Notes: generated by a model from the sequence alone, not told the origin. A DNA stretch of 64,000 nt from Amycolatopsis mediterranei (GCF_026017845.1 NZ_CP100416.1:572972-636971), one strand, 5' to 3'. Counted from the first letter of the stretch, positions 16,166 through 25,542 are shown. Numbers and translations are program-made.

Positions 16166-17071
16166 CTACGGCAGCTTGAGCACCGCCAATACCGCGTCGG
16201 CCATGCCCTGCTCCCCCCGGGCGTTCGGGTGGAGCGGGATGGCCGGCGAGGCGGGCAGCAGGCCCTCCACCCAGCGCGTGTCCGACGCCGAGCAGACGTC
16301 GTGGCCCTTGCCGGGGGTGGCCGTGTCCGCGTAGCCCGCCCGGTGCGCGTCCGCCTGGTCCTCCAGCATCTTGTTCAGCTTGCCCAGCGTGCCGCGGAAG
16401 TACTCGATGTCGCCCGCGCCGAACGGCAGGGACGGCCAGCAGCCGTTGCCGTCCGGGAGCACCGTCGGGTAGCCGACCACCACGACCTTCGCCTTCGAGG
16501 CCTTCTCGTGGATCCGGTCGAGGAGCGCACCGACCTTCGGGGCCGTCGCGTCGATGCGCTCGGCCAGCTGGTCGTGGCCGCCGGCCGTGAGGCGGTCCCG
16601 GCACGGTGCGGAGTTCTGGTGCGTCGTCGCGCAGCTCGACGCGAAGGCGATCAAGCCGATGTCGTTGCCGCCGATGCCCAGTGTCACCAGCGTCGTCTCC
16701 GCCGTCACCGCGTCCAGCTGCGGCGGGTTCGTCCCGTTCCCCGTCTTCTGCGCCTGGCTCAGGTGATCCGTCGTCGCGCCGCTGCAGCTGACGTCGGCGA
16801 ACTGGGCCGGCTTCAGCTTCGCCGAGACGAGGTGCGGGTAGTTGTCGTCCGAGCGGTCGCAGCCGGCCGGGGTCCCCGCCTGGCGCCCGGTCCGCGGCGA
16901 GGACGTGTACGAATCCCCGAGGGCGACGTAGCGGCCGGAGCCGCCCCCGGTGTCGACGCCCTCCGGTGGCGCCGACGACGAGCCGTGCTGCCACTTGTAG
17001 TACCCGAAGGCCAGGAGCCCGACCACGAGCACGACCGCAAGGCAGCCACCGCCACCGCTTTTCTTCGCCAC
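16166..17071 (-). CDS. Secreted or membrane-anchored SGNH/GDSL hydrolase
   Basis: The 301-residue product has an N-terminal hydrophobic anchor (CLAVVLVVGLLAFGYY) after MAKKSGGGG, then an SGNH-hydrolase domain. Block I is YVALGDSYTSS (nucleophile Ser), block II SCSGATT, block III GIGGNDIG and block V LHPNARGEQGM with the catalytic His. Several Cys pairs suggest disulfides outside the cell. Members are esterases or lipases; the substrate is unknown. It is convergent with hadB, with 12 bases between stops. Confidence 0.9.
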   Translation of the reverse strand: MAKKSGGGGCLAVVLVVGLLAFGYYKWQHGSSSAPPEGVDTGGGSGRYVALGDSYTSSPRTGRQAGTPAGCDRSDDNYPHLVSAKLKPAQFADVSCSGATTDHLSQAQKTGNGTNPPQLDAVTAETTLVTLGIGGNDIGLIAFASSCATTHQNSAPCRDRLTAGGHDQLAERIDATAPKVGALLDRIHEKASKAKVVVVGYPTVLPDGNGCWPSLPFGAGDIEYFRGTLGKLNKMLEDQADAHRAGYADTATPGKGHDVCSASDTRWVEGLLPASPAIPLHPNARGEQGMADAVLAVLKLP

Positions 17072-17106
17072 TTCTTCGTTTCTACCGAACCCGCCGCGCC
17101 GCCGAC

Positions 17107-18066
17107 CTAGTCAATCCGGGTGATCCGCTGCGCGAGCAGGTCGTTGACCAGCCCGGCGCCCGTCTCCGGGTCGTCCACGCTCACCAGCACGGTCCGGCCG
17201 TTCTCGAGGGTGAGCGCCAGCGCCGGGCCACCGCGGACCTTGTACGCCGTCGTGCCGGTGACCGGGTTGAAGCGGAGACCGAGCCCGCCGTCGCCGAACG
17301 TCGTGAGCTCGCGCGTGGTCGCTTCGCGGATGGCGGCCAGTGCCCAGTGCCGCCAGGGGACGCCCAAGAGGCCGAAGCGGACCGTGACGCCCTTGGCGTC
17401 CACCGTCGCCGACAGCCGGTAGGTCAGCGCCGTCACCAGCAAGCCGACCAGCGCGATCCACGCGCCGGTGGGCCACGGGAGCCCGGCGGGCAGGAGGGCG
17501 ATCGCCACCGGGATCAGCGCCAGCGCCCAGAGCATCGCCGGGTTCACCGCGCGGCCCGACCAGAACGCGCGCTCCCCGGGCCGGAGACCGACGGTCGGCC
17601 GGTGCCCCGGGGTCTCCCCGGGCGGCGGCGCCGGCAGGGCGCCGACGAGGGCCGCCACCACCCCGATGACGGCCGCGCCCAGCAAGAAGGGCACGACGAC
17701 GACGCCGCTGCGGGCCGCGTGCCAGTCCGGGGCGTCGAGGTTCGCCACGACCACCGAGAGCAGGACGGCGGCCGGCAGGGCGGCGAACCCGGCCCCCACC
17801 CCGACGGTCGGGCGCGGCAGCGGCCGTCCGCGGCGCAGCGCGGTGACCGCCGACGTGGCCAGGAGCAGGATGGCGACGGCGCCGAGCCCCAGGCTGATGC
17901 CGGTGAACGCGGCGAGCGAGTTGTGGCCGTTCGGCGCGCTGCTCCAGTGCGTCGCGACGGGGTCGGGCAGCCGGTGCGCCCACGCGTTCTCGAGCACGCC
18001 CGCGACGGCGAGCGCGGCGCCCGGCAGCACGGCCGTGGCGAGCAGGACCCGGATCAGCTTGGTCAT
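17107..18066 (-). CDS. DUF1648-domain membrane protein
   Basis: The 319-residue product starts with a hydrophobic helix and the segment LPDPVATHWSSAPNGHNSL, which fits DUF1648. At least six further hydrophobic segments follow, with a cytoplasmic or surface C-terminal beta-rich domain. Its start overlaps the stop of the GntR gene by four bases, so the pair is one operon. GntR/YtrA regulators are usually paired with a membrane protein or ABC transporter they control, and the Bacillus SdpI-like/DUF1648 proteins include immunity or signal-transducing types. Specific role unknown. Confidence 0.8.
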   Translation of the reverse strand: MTKLIRVLLATAVLPGAALAVAGVLENAWAHRLPDPVATHWSSAPNGHNSLAAFTGISLGLGAVAILLLATSAVTALRRGRPLPRPTVGVGAGFAALPAAVLLSVVVANLDAPDWHAARSGVVVVPFLLGAAVIGVVAALVGALPAPPPGETPGHRPTVGLRPGERAFWSGRAVNPAMLWALALIPVAIALLPAGLPWPTGAWIALVGLLVTALTYRLSATVDAKGVTVRFGLLGVPWRHWALAAIREATTRELTTFGDGGLGLRFNPVTGTTAYKVRGGPALALTLENGRTVLVSVDDPETGAGLVNDLLAQRITRID

Positions 18067-18413
18067 GAGTACTTCTCCTTCAACACCCCGGTGAGCTCGT
18101 CCAGGCCGACGCCCGCGCGCTTCGCCTCGCGGACCAGGTCCTCGGCCAGTTCGGCCAGCCGCGCCCGGGAGGGCGCGCCGCCGATGACGACGGCGCCCCG
18201 GCGTCGCCGCAGGTCGATGAGGCCTTCGTCGCGAAGCAGCGCATACGCCCGCAGCACGGTGTGGACGTTGATCTCGAGGGCCGCCGCCAGCTCCCGGGCG
18301 GGCGGCAGCTGCTGCCCGGCGGCCGGACGGCCGTCGGCGAGGGACCGGCGCAGCGAGGCAGCCACCTGTTCGAAGAGCGGGACGGTGGAGCTCGGATCGA
18401 TTTGAACGAGCAT
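18063..18413 (-). CDS. GntR family (YtrA subfamily) transcriptional regulator
   Basis: The 116-residue protein has an N-terminal winged helix (VPLFEQVAASLRRSLADG, then GQQLPPARELAAALEINVHT and VLRAYALLRDEGLI) and a short helical C-terminus in place of a large effector domain, which defines the YtrA subfamily. It is the first gene of a two-gene unit with the DUF1648 protein. The palindrome at 18415-18433 overlaps its promoter and lies two bases from its start codon, pointing to autorepression. Confidence 0.92.
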   Translation of the reverse strand: MLVQIDPSSTVPLFEQVAASLRRSLADGRPAAGQQLPPARELAAALEINVHTVLRAYALLRDEGLIDLRRRRGAVVIGGAPSRARLAELAEDLVREAKRAGVGLDELTGVLKEKYS

Positions 18414-18414
18414 A

Positions 18415-18433
18415 GTTCTAACTATAATAGAAC
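18415..18433 (-). promoter_or_regulatory. GntR autoregulatory palindrome over a leaderless promoter
   Basis: GTTCTA-ACTATAA-TAGAAC is an inverted repeat directly before the start codon (18413-18411, minus strand). Read on the minus strand it contains TATAGT, a good -10 box ending about seven bases before the ATG. The transcript is therefore probably leaderless and would be blocked by a repressor on the palindrome. Confidence 0.65.
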
Positions 18434-18474
18434 AATGAGCGCCTGCGGGAGAGCTGCGTCACACGGACGGTGGG

Positions 18475-19410
18475 TCAGTTCGCGGTCGTGATCAAGTCGC
18501 CGGCGAGGTCCAGGGCGTGGTCGACGTCCTTCGCGACGTAGTGCAGGTCGACGAGCACCTCGGTGATGCCCAGCTCGCGGGCCACGTCGAGGCAGGGGAG
18601 GACGTCGGCGGCCGCCTCGACGGCGGTGCCCGGCCGCGGGTTGATCCGCAGCACGCGGCGCAGGGTGTCCGGGTCGCGGCCGGCCTTCCCGGCCGCGTCG
18701 AGCGCGACCGACCAGAGCCCGGTCAGGTACTCCTTCGGCATCCAGCCGGCCAGCCAGCCGTCCGCACGCCGGCCCACCCGGGCCAGCGCCGGCGGCGAGA
18801 ACCCGCCGAGCAGCACCGGCGGGTGCGGGTCCTGCGCCGGGCGGAGGCCGACCGTCGACGGCGCGATCCGCCACTGCGGGCCCTCGTGCTCCGCGGGGTC
18901 GCCGGTCCAGAGCGCCTCGAGCGCGTCGAGCAGGTCTTCGAGCCGCTTGCCCCGGCCCGCCCACGGCACCCCGGTGGCGAAGTACTCCTCGCGCAGCCAG
19001 CCGAGCCCGAATCCGACGTCCAGCCGGCCCGAGCTGGCCAGATCGAGTGAGGTCAGCGCCCGGGCGAGCAGCACCGGGGAATACACCGGGCCGGTCAGCG
19101 CGCTCATCCCCAGGCGGGCCGTGCGGGTGACCGCGGCCGCGGCCGCCAGCGTCGTGAACGGGTCGGCGAAGGTGTCGAACTCCCGGGGGTACGGGTGCTC
19201 CGGCGTCCCGCCGCCCGGGTAGAGGTCCGACGGTTCGAGCGGCGTCAGGATCCGGTCGCCCACCCAGAGCGAGGTGAACCCGAGGTCCTCCGCGGCCGTC
19301 GCGAACCGCGCCACGGCGGCGGGTTCGGCGAGGGCGCCGTACTGGGGAAGTGCGAGGCCGAGCCGCATCGGAACCCCCGCCGGACGGGGGGTGGTCGTCA
19401 TGGCGGACAT
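18475..19410 (-). CDS. LLM-class F420-dependent oxidoreductase
   Basis: The 311-residue product has the luciferase-like TIM-barrel sequence pattern: MRLGLALPQYG, LGFTSLWVGDRIL, TRTARLGMSALTGPVYSPV and SGRLDVGFGLGWLREEYFATG, then PPVLLGGFSPPAL. Actinomycete members with this layout usually use F420 to reduce or oxidise small molecules. Possible starts are ATGs at 19410, 19401 and 19368; none has a strong ribosome binding site, and the conserved fold begins at the last one. It is divergent from tRNA-Trp. Confidence 0.88.
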   Translation of the reverse strand: MSAMTTTPRPAGVPMRLGLALPQYGALAEPAAVARFATAAEDLGFTSLWVGDRILTPLEPSDLYPGGGTPEHPYPREFDTFADPFTTLAAAAAVTRTARLGMSALTGPVYSPVLLARALTSLDLASSGRLDVGFGLGWLREEYFATGVPWAGRGKRLEDLLDALEALWTGDPAEHEGPQWRIAPSTVGLRPAQDPHPPVLLGGFSPPALARVGRRADGWLAGWMPKEYLTGLWSVALDAAGKAGRDPDTLRRVLRINPRPGTAVEAAADVLPCLDVARELGITEVLVDLHYVAKDVDHALDLAGDLITTAN

Positions 19411-19607
19411 CCTGGCATGATCAGGAGGTCGGCGGGGAGTTTTCCGCAGGCCGGCCGGGGTGTGGTGGTCGATCGGGGGGCGCGGTTGCGGCCTCTCGCG
19501 AGGCTTGCCGTAGACTTCGGGACTTGGAACGCACTACGGTCATCCCCGCCTGGATGGTGGGGACGATGGAATGCGTCCACCGGGGCTCCGAGCGATCGGG
19601 GCTCCAC

Positions 19608-19680
<73 letters not shown>

Positions 19681-19712
19681 CGTAACGGAACTGGTGGAGC
19701 GGAGGAGTGGTC

Positions 19713-20147
19713 GTGAGCGACAGCGACGCCAGCGGCGGCGAGCAGGATCAGGACGGCGCCGGGCAGAAGCCCGAGAGCCCGTCCCGTCCCGTCACAGCCG
19801 CTGCCCGGCGTGAGCGCCGTGCGACCGCTCGCCCGGCGGGGAAGTCCGCGGCACGTGCGGACGACAAGACCCGTCCGGCCGGGAAGTCGGGGGAGAAGAC
19901 GGCCCCGGACGCGAAGGGCGCTCCGACGCCGAAGCGGGACCAGAAGCCGAAGAAGACTTCCGTGTTCGCGCGGCTGATGCGCTTCATCCGCGAGGTCTGG
20001 GCGGAACTGCGCAAGGTCATCTGGCCCAACCGCAAGCAGATGGTCACCTACACCGTGGTCGTGCTCGCCTTCGTGGTGTTCATGGTCGGCCTGGTGAGTG
20101 TGCTCGACCTGGCATTCAAGTGGGGCATCGGCAAGATCTTCGGCTGA
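19713..20147 (+). CDS. secE: Preprotein translocase subunit SecE
   Basis: SecE stabilises SecY in the SecYEG export channel. The C-terminal 65 residues are the conserved part: [20 protein letters not shown] followed by the single membrane helix. The first 80 residues form a Lys/Arg/Ala/Pro-rich disordered extension, common in actinobacteria and absent from short SecE proteins. GTGs at 19707 and 19713 are both in frame; GGAGG at 19701-19705 is correctly spaced only for 19713. The gene forms one operon with nusG. Confidence 0.95.
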   Translation: MSDSDASGGEQDQDGAGQKPESPSRPVTAAARRERRATARPAGKSAARADDKTRPAGKSGEKTAPDAKGAPTPKRDQKPKKTSVFARLMRFIREVWAELRKVIWPNRKQMVTYTVVVLAFVVFMVGLVSVLDLAFKWGIGKIFG

Positions 20148-20220
20148 CGCGCTCCGGCGCGCGCCGATTGGGGCCCAGGTCCCGGCCTTGGCCCGCAATG
20201 ATCAACTGAGAGGACGGAAC

Positions 20221-21087
20221 GTGACCTCCGACAACGGCACAGCAGCCGGTCACGACCTGACCGAGCTTTCCGACGAGCAGGTGCACGCGGCACTCGGTGA
20301 CGAGGAGTCCGCGCACCTCGAGCCCGTCGACGTGTCGGACTCCGAGGTCGACGACGCCGAATCCGGTGCCGACGCGGCCGCTTCCGCCGACGAAGGCGAC
20401 GACGTGGTCGACGAGGCCGCTGCCGACGAAGCTTCGGCCGACGAGGCCGAGCCCGCCGCGGACGACGAGGACCCGGTCGCCAAGCTGCGCTCCGAGCTGC
20501 TCGCGGCGCCCGGCGAGTGGTACGTCGTGCACTCCTACGCCGGGTACGAGAACAAGGTGAAGACCAACCTCGAGACCCGGACCCAGACCCTGGACGTCGA
20601 GGACTACATCTTCCAGATCGAGGTCCCGACCGAAGAGGTCACCGAGATCAAGAACGGCCAGCGCAAGCAGGTGCAGCGCAAGGTGCTGCCCGGCTACATC
20701 CTGGTCCGGATGGACCTGAACGACGCCTCGTGGAGTGCGGTGCGCAACACGCCGGGTGTCACCGGGTTCGTCGGCGCCACCTCGCGGCCGTCGCCGCTGA
20801 CCGTGGACGAGGTCCTGAAGTTCCTCGCCCCGAAGGTCGAGAGCGAAGCCCCCGCGAAGTCGGGCAAGGGCGAGTCCACCGCGACCGCGGCCCCGCTCGG
20901 TGGCCCGGCCGTCGAGGTCGACTTCGAGATCGGCGAATCGGTCACGGTCATGGACGGCCCGTTCGCGACGCTGCCGGCGACGATCTCCGAGGTCAACATC
21001 GACGGGCAGAAGCTGAAGGTCCTGGTGTCGATCTTCGGCCGGGAGACCCCGGTCGAGCTGTCGTTCAACCAGGTCTCCAAGATCTGA
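20221..21087 (+). CDS. nusG: Transcription termination/antitermination factor NusG
   Basis: A 288-residue NusG that links RNA polymerase to Rho or the ribosome. After a strongly acidic Asp/Glu/Ala-rich N-terminal tail (about residues 15-90), the NGN domain starts at [19 protein letters not shown] and includes LPGYILVRM and [12 protein letters not shown] variable insert around residue 220 precedes the KOW domain ([19 protein letters not shown] and [14 protein letters not shown]). The GTG at 20221 follows GAGAGGACGGAAC; the open frame upstream of it is not conserved. Confidence 0.96.
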   Translation: MTSDNGTAAGHDLTELSDEQVHAALGDEESAHLEPVDVSDSEVDDAESGADAAASADEGDDVVDEAAADEASADEAEPAADDEDPVAKLRSELLAAPGEWYVVHSYAGYENKVKTNLETRTQTLDVEDYIFQIEVPTEEVTEIKNGQRKQVQRKVLPGYILVRMDLNDASWSAVRNTPGVTGFVGATSRPSPLTVDEVLKFLAPKVESEAPAKSGKGESTATAAPLGGPAVEVDFEIGESVTVMDGPFATLPATISEVNIDGQKLKVLVSIFGRETPVELSFNQVSKI

Positions 21088-21161
21088 CGGCCGCCCGGTC
21101 GGCCGCAGTTCCCGTGTCCACGGCAGGTACGCGGGAAACGTAGTACAGGACAGGAAAAGAA

Positions 21162-21596
21162 ATGCCACCCAAGAAGAAGAAGCTTGCGGCGATCATCAAG
21201 CTGCAGATCAAGGCGGGTGCGGCCAACCCCGCGCCGCCGGTCGGCCCCGCGCTGGGTCAGCACGGCGTCAACATCATGGAGTTCTGCAAGGCCTACAACG
21301 CCGCGACCGAGTCGCAGCGCGGGGACGTCGTCCCGGTCGAGATCTCCGTGTACGAGGACCGGTCGTTCGACTTCAAGCTGAAGACGCCGCCGGCCGCGAA
21401 GCTGCTGCTGAAGGCCGCGGGCGTGGAGAAGGGCTCCGGCGAGCCGCACAAGACCAAGGTCGCCAAGGTCACTTGGGACCAGGTCCGCGAGATCGCCAAG
21501 ACCAAGGAGACCGACCTCAACGCGCACGACATCGACCAGGCCGCGAAGATCATCGCCGGCACTGCTCGGTCGATGGGCATCACGGTCGTCGACTGA
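21162..21596 (+). CDS. rplK: 50S ribosomal protein L11
   Basis: The 144-residue protein matches L11 end to end: [32 protein letters not shown], the [12 protein letters not shown] segment and the rRNA-binding C-terminal domain ending [10 protein letters not shown]. It lies in the conserved secE-nusG-rplK-rplA order and the start follows CAGGAAAAGAA. Confidence 0.98.
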   Translation: MPPKKKKLAAIIKLQIKAGAANPAPPVGPALGQHGVNIMEFCKAYNAATESQRGDVVPVEISVYEDRSFDFKLKTPPAAKLLLKAAGVEKGSGEPHKTKVAKVTWDQVREIAKTKETDLNAHDIDQAAKIIAGTARSMGITVVD

Positions 21597-21603
21597 GTCT
21601 TCT

Positions 21604-21717
21604 GCCTCGACTCCGTCGAGGCGGCGAAATCGCCTGGAAGCCGATTTCTTCCTTCCCGATCCGCTCGGCCCAGGGGGCCGATCGAATCGCTCAGTCCAGA
21701 AATCGGCGCGATTTCGC
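21604..21717 (+). promoter_or_regulatory. Structured rplK-rplA intergenic region
   Basis: A small hairpin (GCCTCGAC-TCC-GTCGAGGC, 21604-21622) is followed by a two-part inverted repeat. GCGAAATCGC (21624-21633) pairs with GCGATTTCGC (21708-21717), and GCCGATTTCT (21640-21649) pairs with AGAAATCGGC (21698-21707), leaving a six-base bulge and a 48-base loop. In an otherwise tight ribosomal operon this 192-base gap suggests a control element. L1 represses its own mRNA in other bacteria by binding an rRNA-like fold; this may be such a site or a processing site. Confidence 0.5.
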
Positions 21718-21788
21718 GCTAGCTCGAGTGGGAGAGCCCGTGCTGGCTCCAACCACACTGATCCGTTTTCGAAGTTAAGGACAGAAGC

Positions 21789-22508
21789 ATGACCAAGCAC
21801 AGCAAGGCTTACCGCCAGGCTGCGGAGCTGATCGACAAGACGCGTTTCTACGCGCCGCTCGAGGCTGCGAAGCTGGCGAAGGAGACCTCCAAGACCAAGA
21901 TGGACGCGACCGTCGAGGTTGCGATGCGTCTCGGTGTGGACCCCCGCAAGGCCGACCAGATGGTCCGCGGCACCGTGAACCTGCCGCACGGCACCGGTAA
22001 GACCGCCCGCGTCATCGTCTTCGCCGTCGGCGACAAGGCCGCCGAGGCCGAAGCTGCCGGCGCGGACGCGGTCGGCACCGACGAGCTGATCGAGCGCATC
22101 CAGGGTGGCTGGCTCGACTTCGACGCCGCGATCGCGACGCCGGACCAGATGGCCAAGGTGGGCCGCATCGCCCGCATCCTCGGCCCGCGTGGCCTGATGC
22201 CGAACCCGAAGACCGGCACGGTGACCCCCGCGGTCGAGAAGGCCGTGAAGGACATCAAGGGCGGTAAGATCAACTTCCGCGTCGACAAGCAGGCCAACCT
22301 GCACCTGGTGATCGGCAAGGCTTCCTTCGACACCGAGAAGCTGGTCGAGAACTACGCGGCCGCGCTGGACGAGATCCTCCGCGCCAAGCCGTCGTCGGCG
22401 AAGGGCCGTTACCTGAAGAAGGTCACCTTCACCACCACGATGGGCCCGGGCATCCCGGTCGACCCGCTGCGGACCCGCAACCTTCTGTCGGACGAAGCTG
22501 CGGTCTGA
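21789..22508 (+). CDS. rplA: 50S ribosomal protein L1
   Basis: The 239-residue protein contains the L1 signatures [20 protein letters not shown], the segment [17 protein letters not shown] and the C-terminal [18 protein letters not shown]. It forms the ribosomal L1 stalk and can autoregulate translation. A terminator 14 bases after the stop ends the operon. Confidence 0.98.
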   Translation: MTKHSKAYRQAAELIDKTRFYAPLEAAKLAKETSKTKMDATVEVAMRLGVDPRKADQMVRGTVNLPHGTGKTARVIVFAVGDKAAEAEAAGADAVGTDELIERIQGGWLDFDAAIATPDQMAKVGRIARILGPRGLMPNPKTGTVTPAVEKAVKDIKGGKINFRVDKQANLHLVIGKASFDTEKLVENYAAALDEILRAKPSSAKGRYLKKVTFTTTMGPGIPVDPLRTRNLLSDEAAV

Positions 22509-22521
22509 GTCTGAGATCACG

Positions 22522-22560
22522 AGAAAGGGCGTCCCCGCTTGCTGCGGGGGCGCCCTTTCT
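22522..22560 (+). terminator. Terminator after rplA
   Basis: A 17-pair stem (22522-22538 with 22544-22560, one G-T pair, loop TTGCT) followed by TCGTGTCTT closes the secE-nusG-rplKA unit. Confidence 0.8.
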
Positions 22561-22578
22561 TCGTGTCTTATTGACAGC

Positions 22579-23352
22579 ATGCCGACTTTCGCGTCGTTCG
22601 ACGGGCTCCGGTTGCACTACACGGTCTGGGAGGGCGACGGCGCCCGCCGCCCGGTGCTGCTGCAGCACGGTTTCGCCGCGGACACGAACGCGAACTGGAT
22701 TTCCACCGGGGTCGTCGCGGCCCTGCGGTCGGCCGGCTTCACGGTGATTTCGCTGGACGCCCGCGGCCACGGCCGTTCCGAGAAGCCGCACGACGAGTCC
22801 CGCTACACCGAGGACGCGATGGCGCGGGACGTCTCGGCCCTGCTCGACGAGCTGGGCCTCGATGAGGTCTCGATGGTCGGCTACTCGATGGGCGCGATCA
22901 TCGCGCTGACCGTGACGGCGGCGGACAAGCGCATCCGCAGCCTGGCCACGGGCGGCGTGGGTTCGGGCATCGTGGACTTCGGCGGCGTCGACCTGCGGGT
23001 GGTGAAGCCGGCGGACATCGCTTCGGCGCTGCTGGCGGAGGACCCGGCGTCGGTGCCGCCGTCGGGGGTGCCGTTCCGCTTGCTGGCCGACGCGGTGGGC
23101 GGGGATCGCCGGGCGCTGGCAGCGGTGGCTTCGGCTTCGCGGGAGGGGCGCCTGGACCTGTCGGCGATCGGGGTGCCGACGTTGGTGCTGGCGGGAGAGC
23201 AGGACCAGCTGGCCGCCCAGCCGGAGCGCCTGGCGGCGGCGATCGCGGGGGCGAGACTGGTCCGGATCCCGGGCGACCACATGACGGCGGTGATGTCACC
23301 GGCGTTCGCGGAGGCCCTGGTGTCGTTCCTGGCGGCTCCGCAACCGCGCTAG
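22579..23352 (+). CDS. Alpha/beta-fold hydrolase
   Basis: The 257-residue product has the alpha/beta-hydrolase pattern: LLQHGFAADTNANW (oxyanion HG), ISLDARGHGRSEKP, the nucleophile elbow GYSMG, the acid region VLAGEQDQ and catalytic His in IPGDHMTAV. Substrate unknown. It sits 18 bases past the rplA terminator and its end overlaps the convergent gene by four bases. The gene breaks the usual rplA-rplJ neighbourhood, as accessory genes do in mycobacteria. Confidence 0.88.
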   Translation: MPTFASFDGLRLHYTVWEGDGARRPVLLQHGFAADTNANWISTGVVAALRSAGFTVISLDARGHGRSEKPHDESRYTEDAMARDVSALLDELGLDEVSMVGYSMGAIIALTVTAADKRIRSLATGGVGSGIVDFGGVDLRVVKPADIASALLAEDPASVPPSGVPFRLLADAVGGDRRALAAVASASREGRLDLSAIGVPTLVLAGEQDQLAAQPERLAAAIAGARLVRIPGDHMTAVMSPAFAEALVSFLAAPQPR

Positions 23353-24209
23353 CGGCTGGTCGGCGTCGGCAGCGGGCAGGGCGTGGGCTCGTTGGTGTGC
23401 TCGACGATCAGCCATTGGCCCTTCGGCACCTTCGCCACGGTGAACGCGCCGAGCGCCGGGCCGCCTTCGATGCCGAACCGGCACGAGCTGATCGTGAACC
23501 GGTCGCCCGGGATCGGCTCCGAGACGTACGACGGCATCGATTCGGCGTACTGGTTCTTGTTGGTGACCTTGCGGTTCAGCTCGTGCACCGCGACCTGGCA
23601 GTCCGCGTAACCCAGGTCCTGGGCGAACTTCTGCTGGATCGGCTCGTCCATCCGCCCGCACGCCTGCGGGACGAGGTTCTGCGCGATGGCGTCGTAGACC
23701 TCGCGGACGGCTTCGTACGGGCTCGTCGAAAGGATGTGGTTGGTCTGGTACTTCCCGCCGCCCTCCTGGGCGAGCTGGGCGGAGGTCTTGCCCGAGTCGT
23801 TGGGGAAGAAGTGGTTGTACAGCCACGTGCCCGCGACGCCGAGGATCACGATCGCCAGGGCCCACGCGAGCACCTTCTTGCCCAGCCAGCTCAGCCATCG
23901 CGGCGCTCGACGGCGCTCGGTCGGGACGAGCTGGTAGCCGGGGGGAATGGCCGGAGGCTGCCCGCCCTGCTGGGTGGCAGGCTGGGAAGCGGGCGCCTGG
24001 ACCATCCCGGCGTCCGGTGTGGGTGCCGGCTGGTTGCCCTGCTGAGCCTGCGTGAACCGCAGGTAGTCCTGGAACTGCTGGAACTGGCGGAACTGCTCGA
24101 GCTGCGCCGGGTCCACCGGCGGCTGGGGAGGAGACCCCGGGGTGGGCGTGTTCGGGCCCGCCGGTTCGATGTCCGAGCCCGGCTTTCCGTCATCGCGCTG
24201 CTCCGCCAC
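23349..24209 (-). CDS. Single-pass membrane protein of unknown function
   Basis: The 286-residue product has a Pro/Gln-rich cytoplasmic N-terminus of about 100 residues, a basic stop (RRRAPRWLSWLGKK) and a membrane helix (VLAWALAIVILGVAGTWLY). An extracytoplasmic domain of about 160 residues with four Cys follows. The outer part resembles the small DUF4878/NTF2-like secreted domains of actinomycetes in shape, but I cannot assign a family. It is divergent from the rplJ leader. Confidence 0.75.
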   Translation of the reverse strand: MAEQRDDGKPGSDIEPAGPNTPTPGSPPQPPVDPAQLEQFRQFQQFQDYLRFTQAQQGNQPAPTPDAGMVQAPASQPATQQGGQPPAIPPGYQLVPTERRRAPRWLSWLGKKVLAWALAIVILGVAGTWLYNHFFPNDSGKTSAQLAQEGGGKYQTNHILSTSPYEAVREVYDAIAQNLVPQACGRMDEPIQQKFAQDLGYADCQVAVHELNRKVTNKNQYAESMPSYVSEPIPGDRFTISSCRFGIEGGPALGAFTVAKVPKGQWLIVEHTNEPTPCPLPTPTSR

Positions 24210-24319
24210 GTCACCATGATGCCCTCCGGCGGACCGCAGGGAACCCCCAGGCGTCCTAAACGCAGGTCAGGGCCGGGGGCGAGAACAGCTCTCCGGACCC
24301 ATCACGTACACTGGACGAC

Positions 24320-24521
24320 GGTTCTACCGAAGACCGCTGGTTTTCCCCGCCCAACACGGGGAACGAAGGTCCCGCACTCGCCGGGCGGCCCGCGCAGGAG
24401 GAACGAGGCCGGGCACCCCAAAGTGCCCAACAACGCCCCGCGCCTGTCTGCGCGAGGGCGTTTCGTCGTTTCGGGGCTCCTCGAACGCCAGTGGAAACAC
24501 TAGCCAAGAGAGGAGGCGACC
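24320..24521 (+). promoter_or_regulatory. L10-type ribosomal leader with attenuator-like hairpin upstream of rplJ
   Basis: The leader of rplJL mRNA contains TTCCCCG-N7-CGGGGAA (24343-24363), GGGCAC-CCCAAA-GTGCCC (24411-24428) and a 12-pair stem with one bulge (24432-24462) followed by TTCGTCGTTT, which looks like an intrinsic terminator. L10(L12)4 binding to such leaders to limit expression is established in other bacteria. Here the terminator-like stem suggests premature termination as the output. TACACT at 24307-24312 may be the -10 box. No gene is visible in 24210-24521. Confidence 0.55.
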
Positions 24522-25076
24522 ATGGCGAAGCCCGACAAGGTGGCGGCCGTCGCCGAGATCGCGGAGAGCTTCCGCACCAGCTCGGCCACCGTCGTTACCC
24601 AGTACACCGGCCTCTCCGTGTCCCAGCTGTCCCAGCTGCGCCGCGCTCTCGGCACCAGTGCCAAGTACCGGGTCGCGAAGAACACCCTGGTCAAGCGGGC
24701 GGCCGAGGACGCCGGCATCCAGGGTCTCGAGGACCTGTTCGTCGGCGCGACCGCCATCGCCTTCGTCGAGGGTGAAGCAGTCGACGCCGCCAAGGCGATT
24801 CGCGACTTCGCGAAGGACAACAACGCGCTTGTGATCAAGGGCGGCTACATGGACGGCCGAGCGCTGTCCGTGGACGAGATCAACCGGATTGCCGATCTCG
24901 ACAGCCGTGAGGTCCTGCTCGCCAAGGCGGCGGGCGCGTTCAAGGCGAAGCTTTCCCAGGCCGCCGCGCTGTTCCAGGCGCCGGCGTCCCAGGTCGCCCG
25001 CCTGGCTGCCGCGCTGGAGGAGAAGCAGCGCAACGCCGCCGGTACCGAAGCAGCCGAAGCACCCGCCGAGAGCTGA
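24522..25076 (+). CDS. rplJ: 50S ribosomal protein L10
   Basis: The 184-residue product has the L10 N-terminal rRNA-binding domain: [41 protein letters not shown], and [20 protein letters not shown]. The C-terminal helix that carries L12 dimers ends [19 protein letters not shown]. The start follows GAGAGGAGGCGACC. It is co-transcribed with rplL. Confidence 0.98.
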   Translation: MAKPDKVAAVAEIAESFRTSSATVVTQYTGLSVSQLSQLRRALGTSAKYRVAKNTLVKRAAEDAGIQGLEDLFVGATAIAFVEGEAVDAAKAIRDFAKDNNALVIKGGYMDGRALSVDEINRIADLDSREVLLAKAAGAFKAKLSQAAALFQAPASQVARLAAALEEKQRNAAGTEAAEAPAES

Positions 25077-25125
25077 ACCACCCCCACCCCGAACGTCTAG
25101 TTCGTTTTTCTGAGAGGAAGCCATC

Positions 25126-25509
25126 ATGGCGAAGCTGAGCACCGCCGAGCTGATCGACGCCTTCAAGGAGCTGACCCTCCTCGAGCTGTCCGAGTTCGTG
25201 AAGGAGTTCGAAGAGGTCTTCGACGTGACCGCCGCCGCGCCGGTCGCCGTTGCCGCCGGCCCGGCCGCCGCCGCTGCCGCCCCGGTCGAGGAGCAGGACG
25301 AGTTCGACGTCGTCCTCGAGGGCGCCGGCGACAAGAAGATCCAGGTCATCAAGGTCGTCCGCGAGGTCGTCTCGGGCCTGGGCCTGAAGGAGGCCAAGGA
25401 GCTGGTCGAGGCCGCTCCCAAGGCCCTCCTGGAGAAGGTCGACAAGGAGGCCGCCGAGGCCGCCAAGGAGAAGCTCGAGGCCGCGGGCGCCAAGATTTCC
25501 ATCAAGTGA
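25126..25509 (+). CDS. rplL: 50S ribosomal protein L7/L12
   Basis: The 127-residue protein has the dimerisation helices ([20 protein letters not shown]), an Ala-rich hinge and the factor-binding C-terminal domain ([36 protein letters not shown]). It recruits translation GTPases. In most bacteria rpoB follows; here a terminator and then an mce operon follow. Confidence 0.98.
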   Translation: MAKLSTAELIDAFKELTLLELSEFVKEFEEVFDVTAAAPVAVAAGPAAAAAAPVEEQDEFDVVLEGAGDKKIQVIKVVREVVSGLGLKEAKELVEAAPKALLEKVDKEAAEAAKEKLEAAGAKISIK

Positions 25510-25542
25510 TTCCGGGCGCGCCAGCGCCTTGCACCACCTCGA

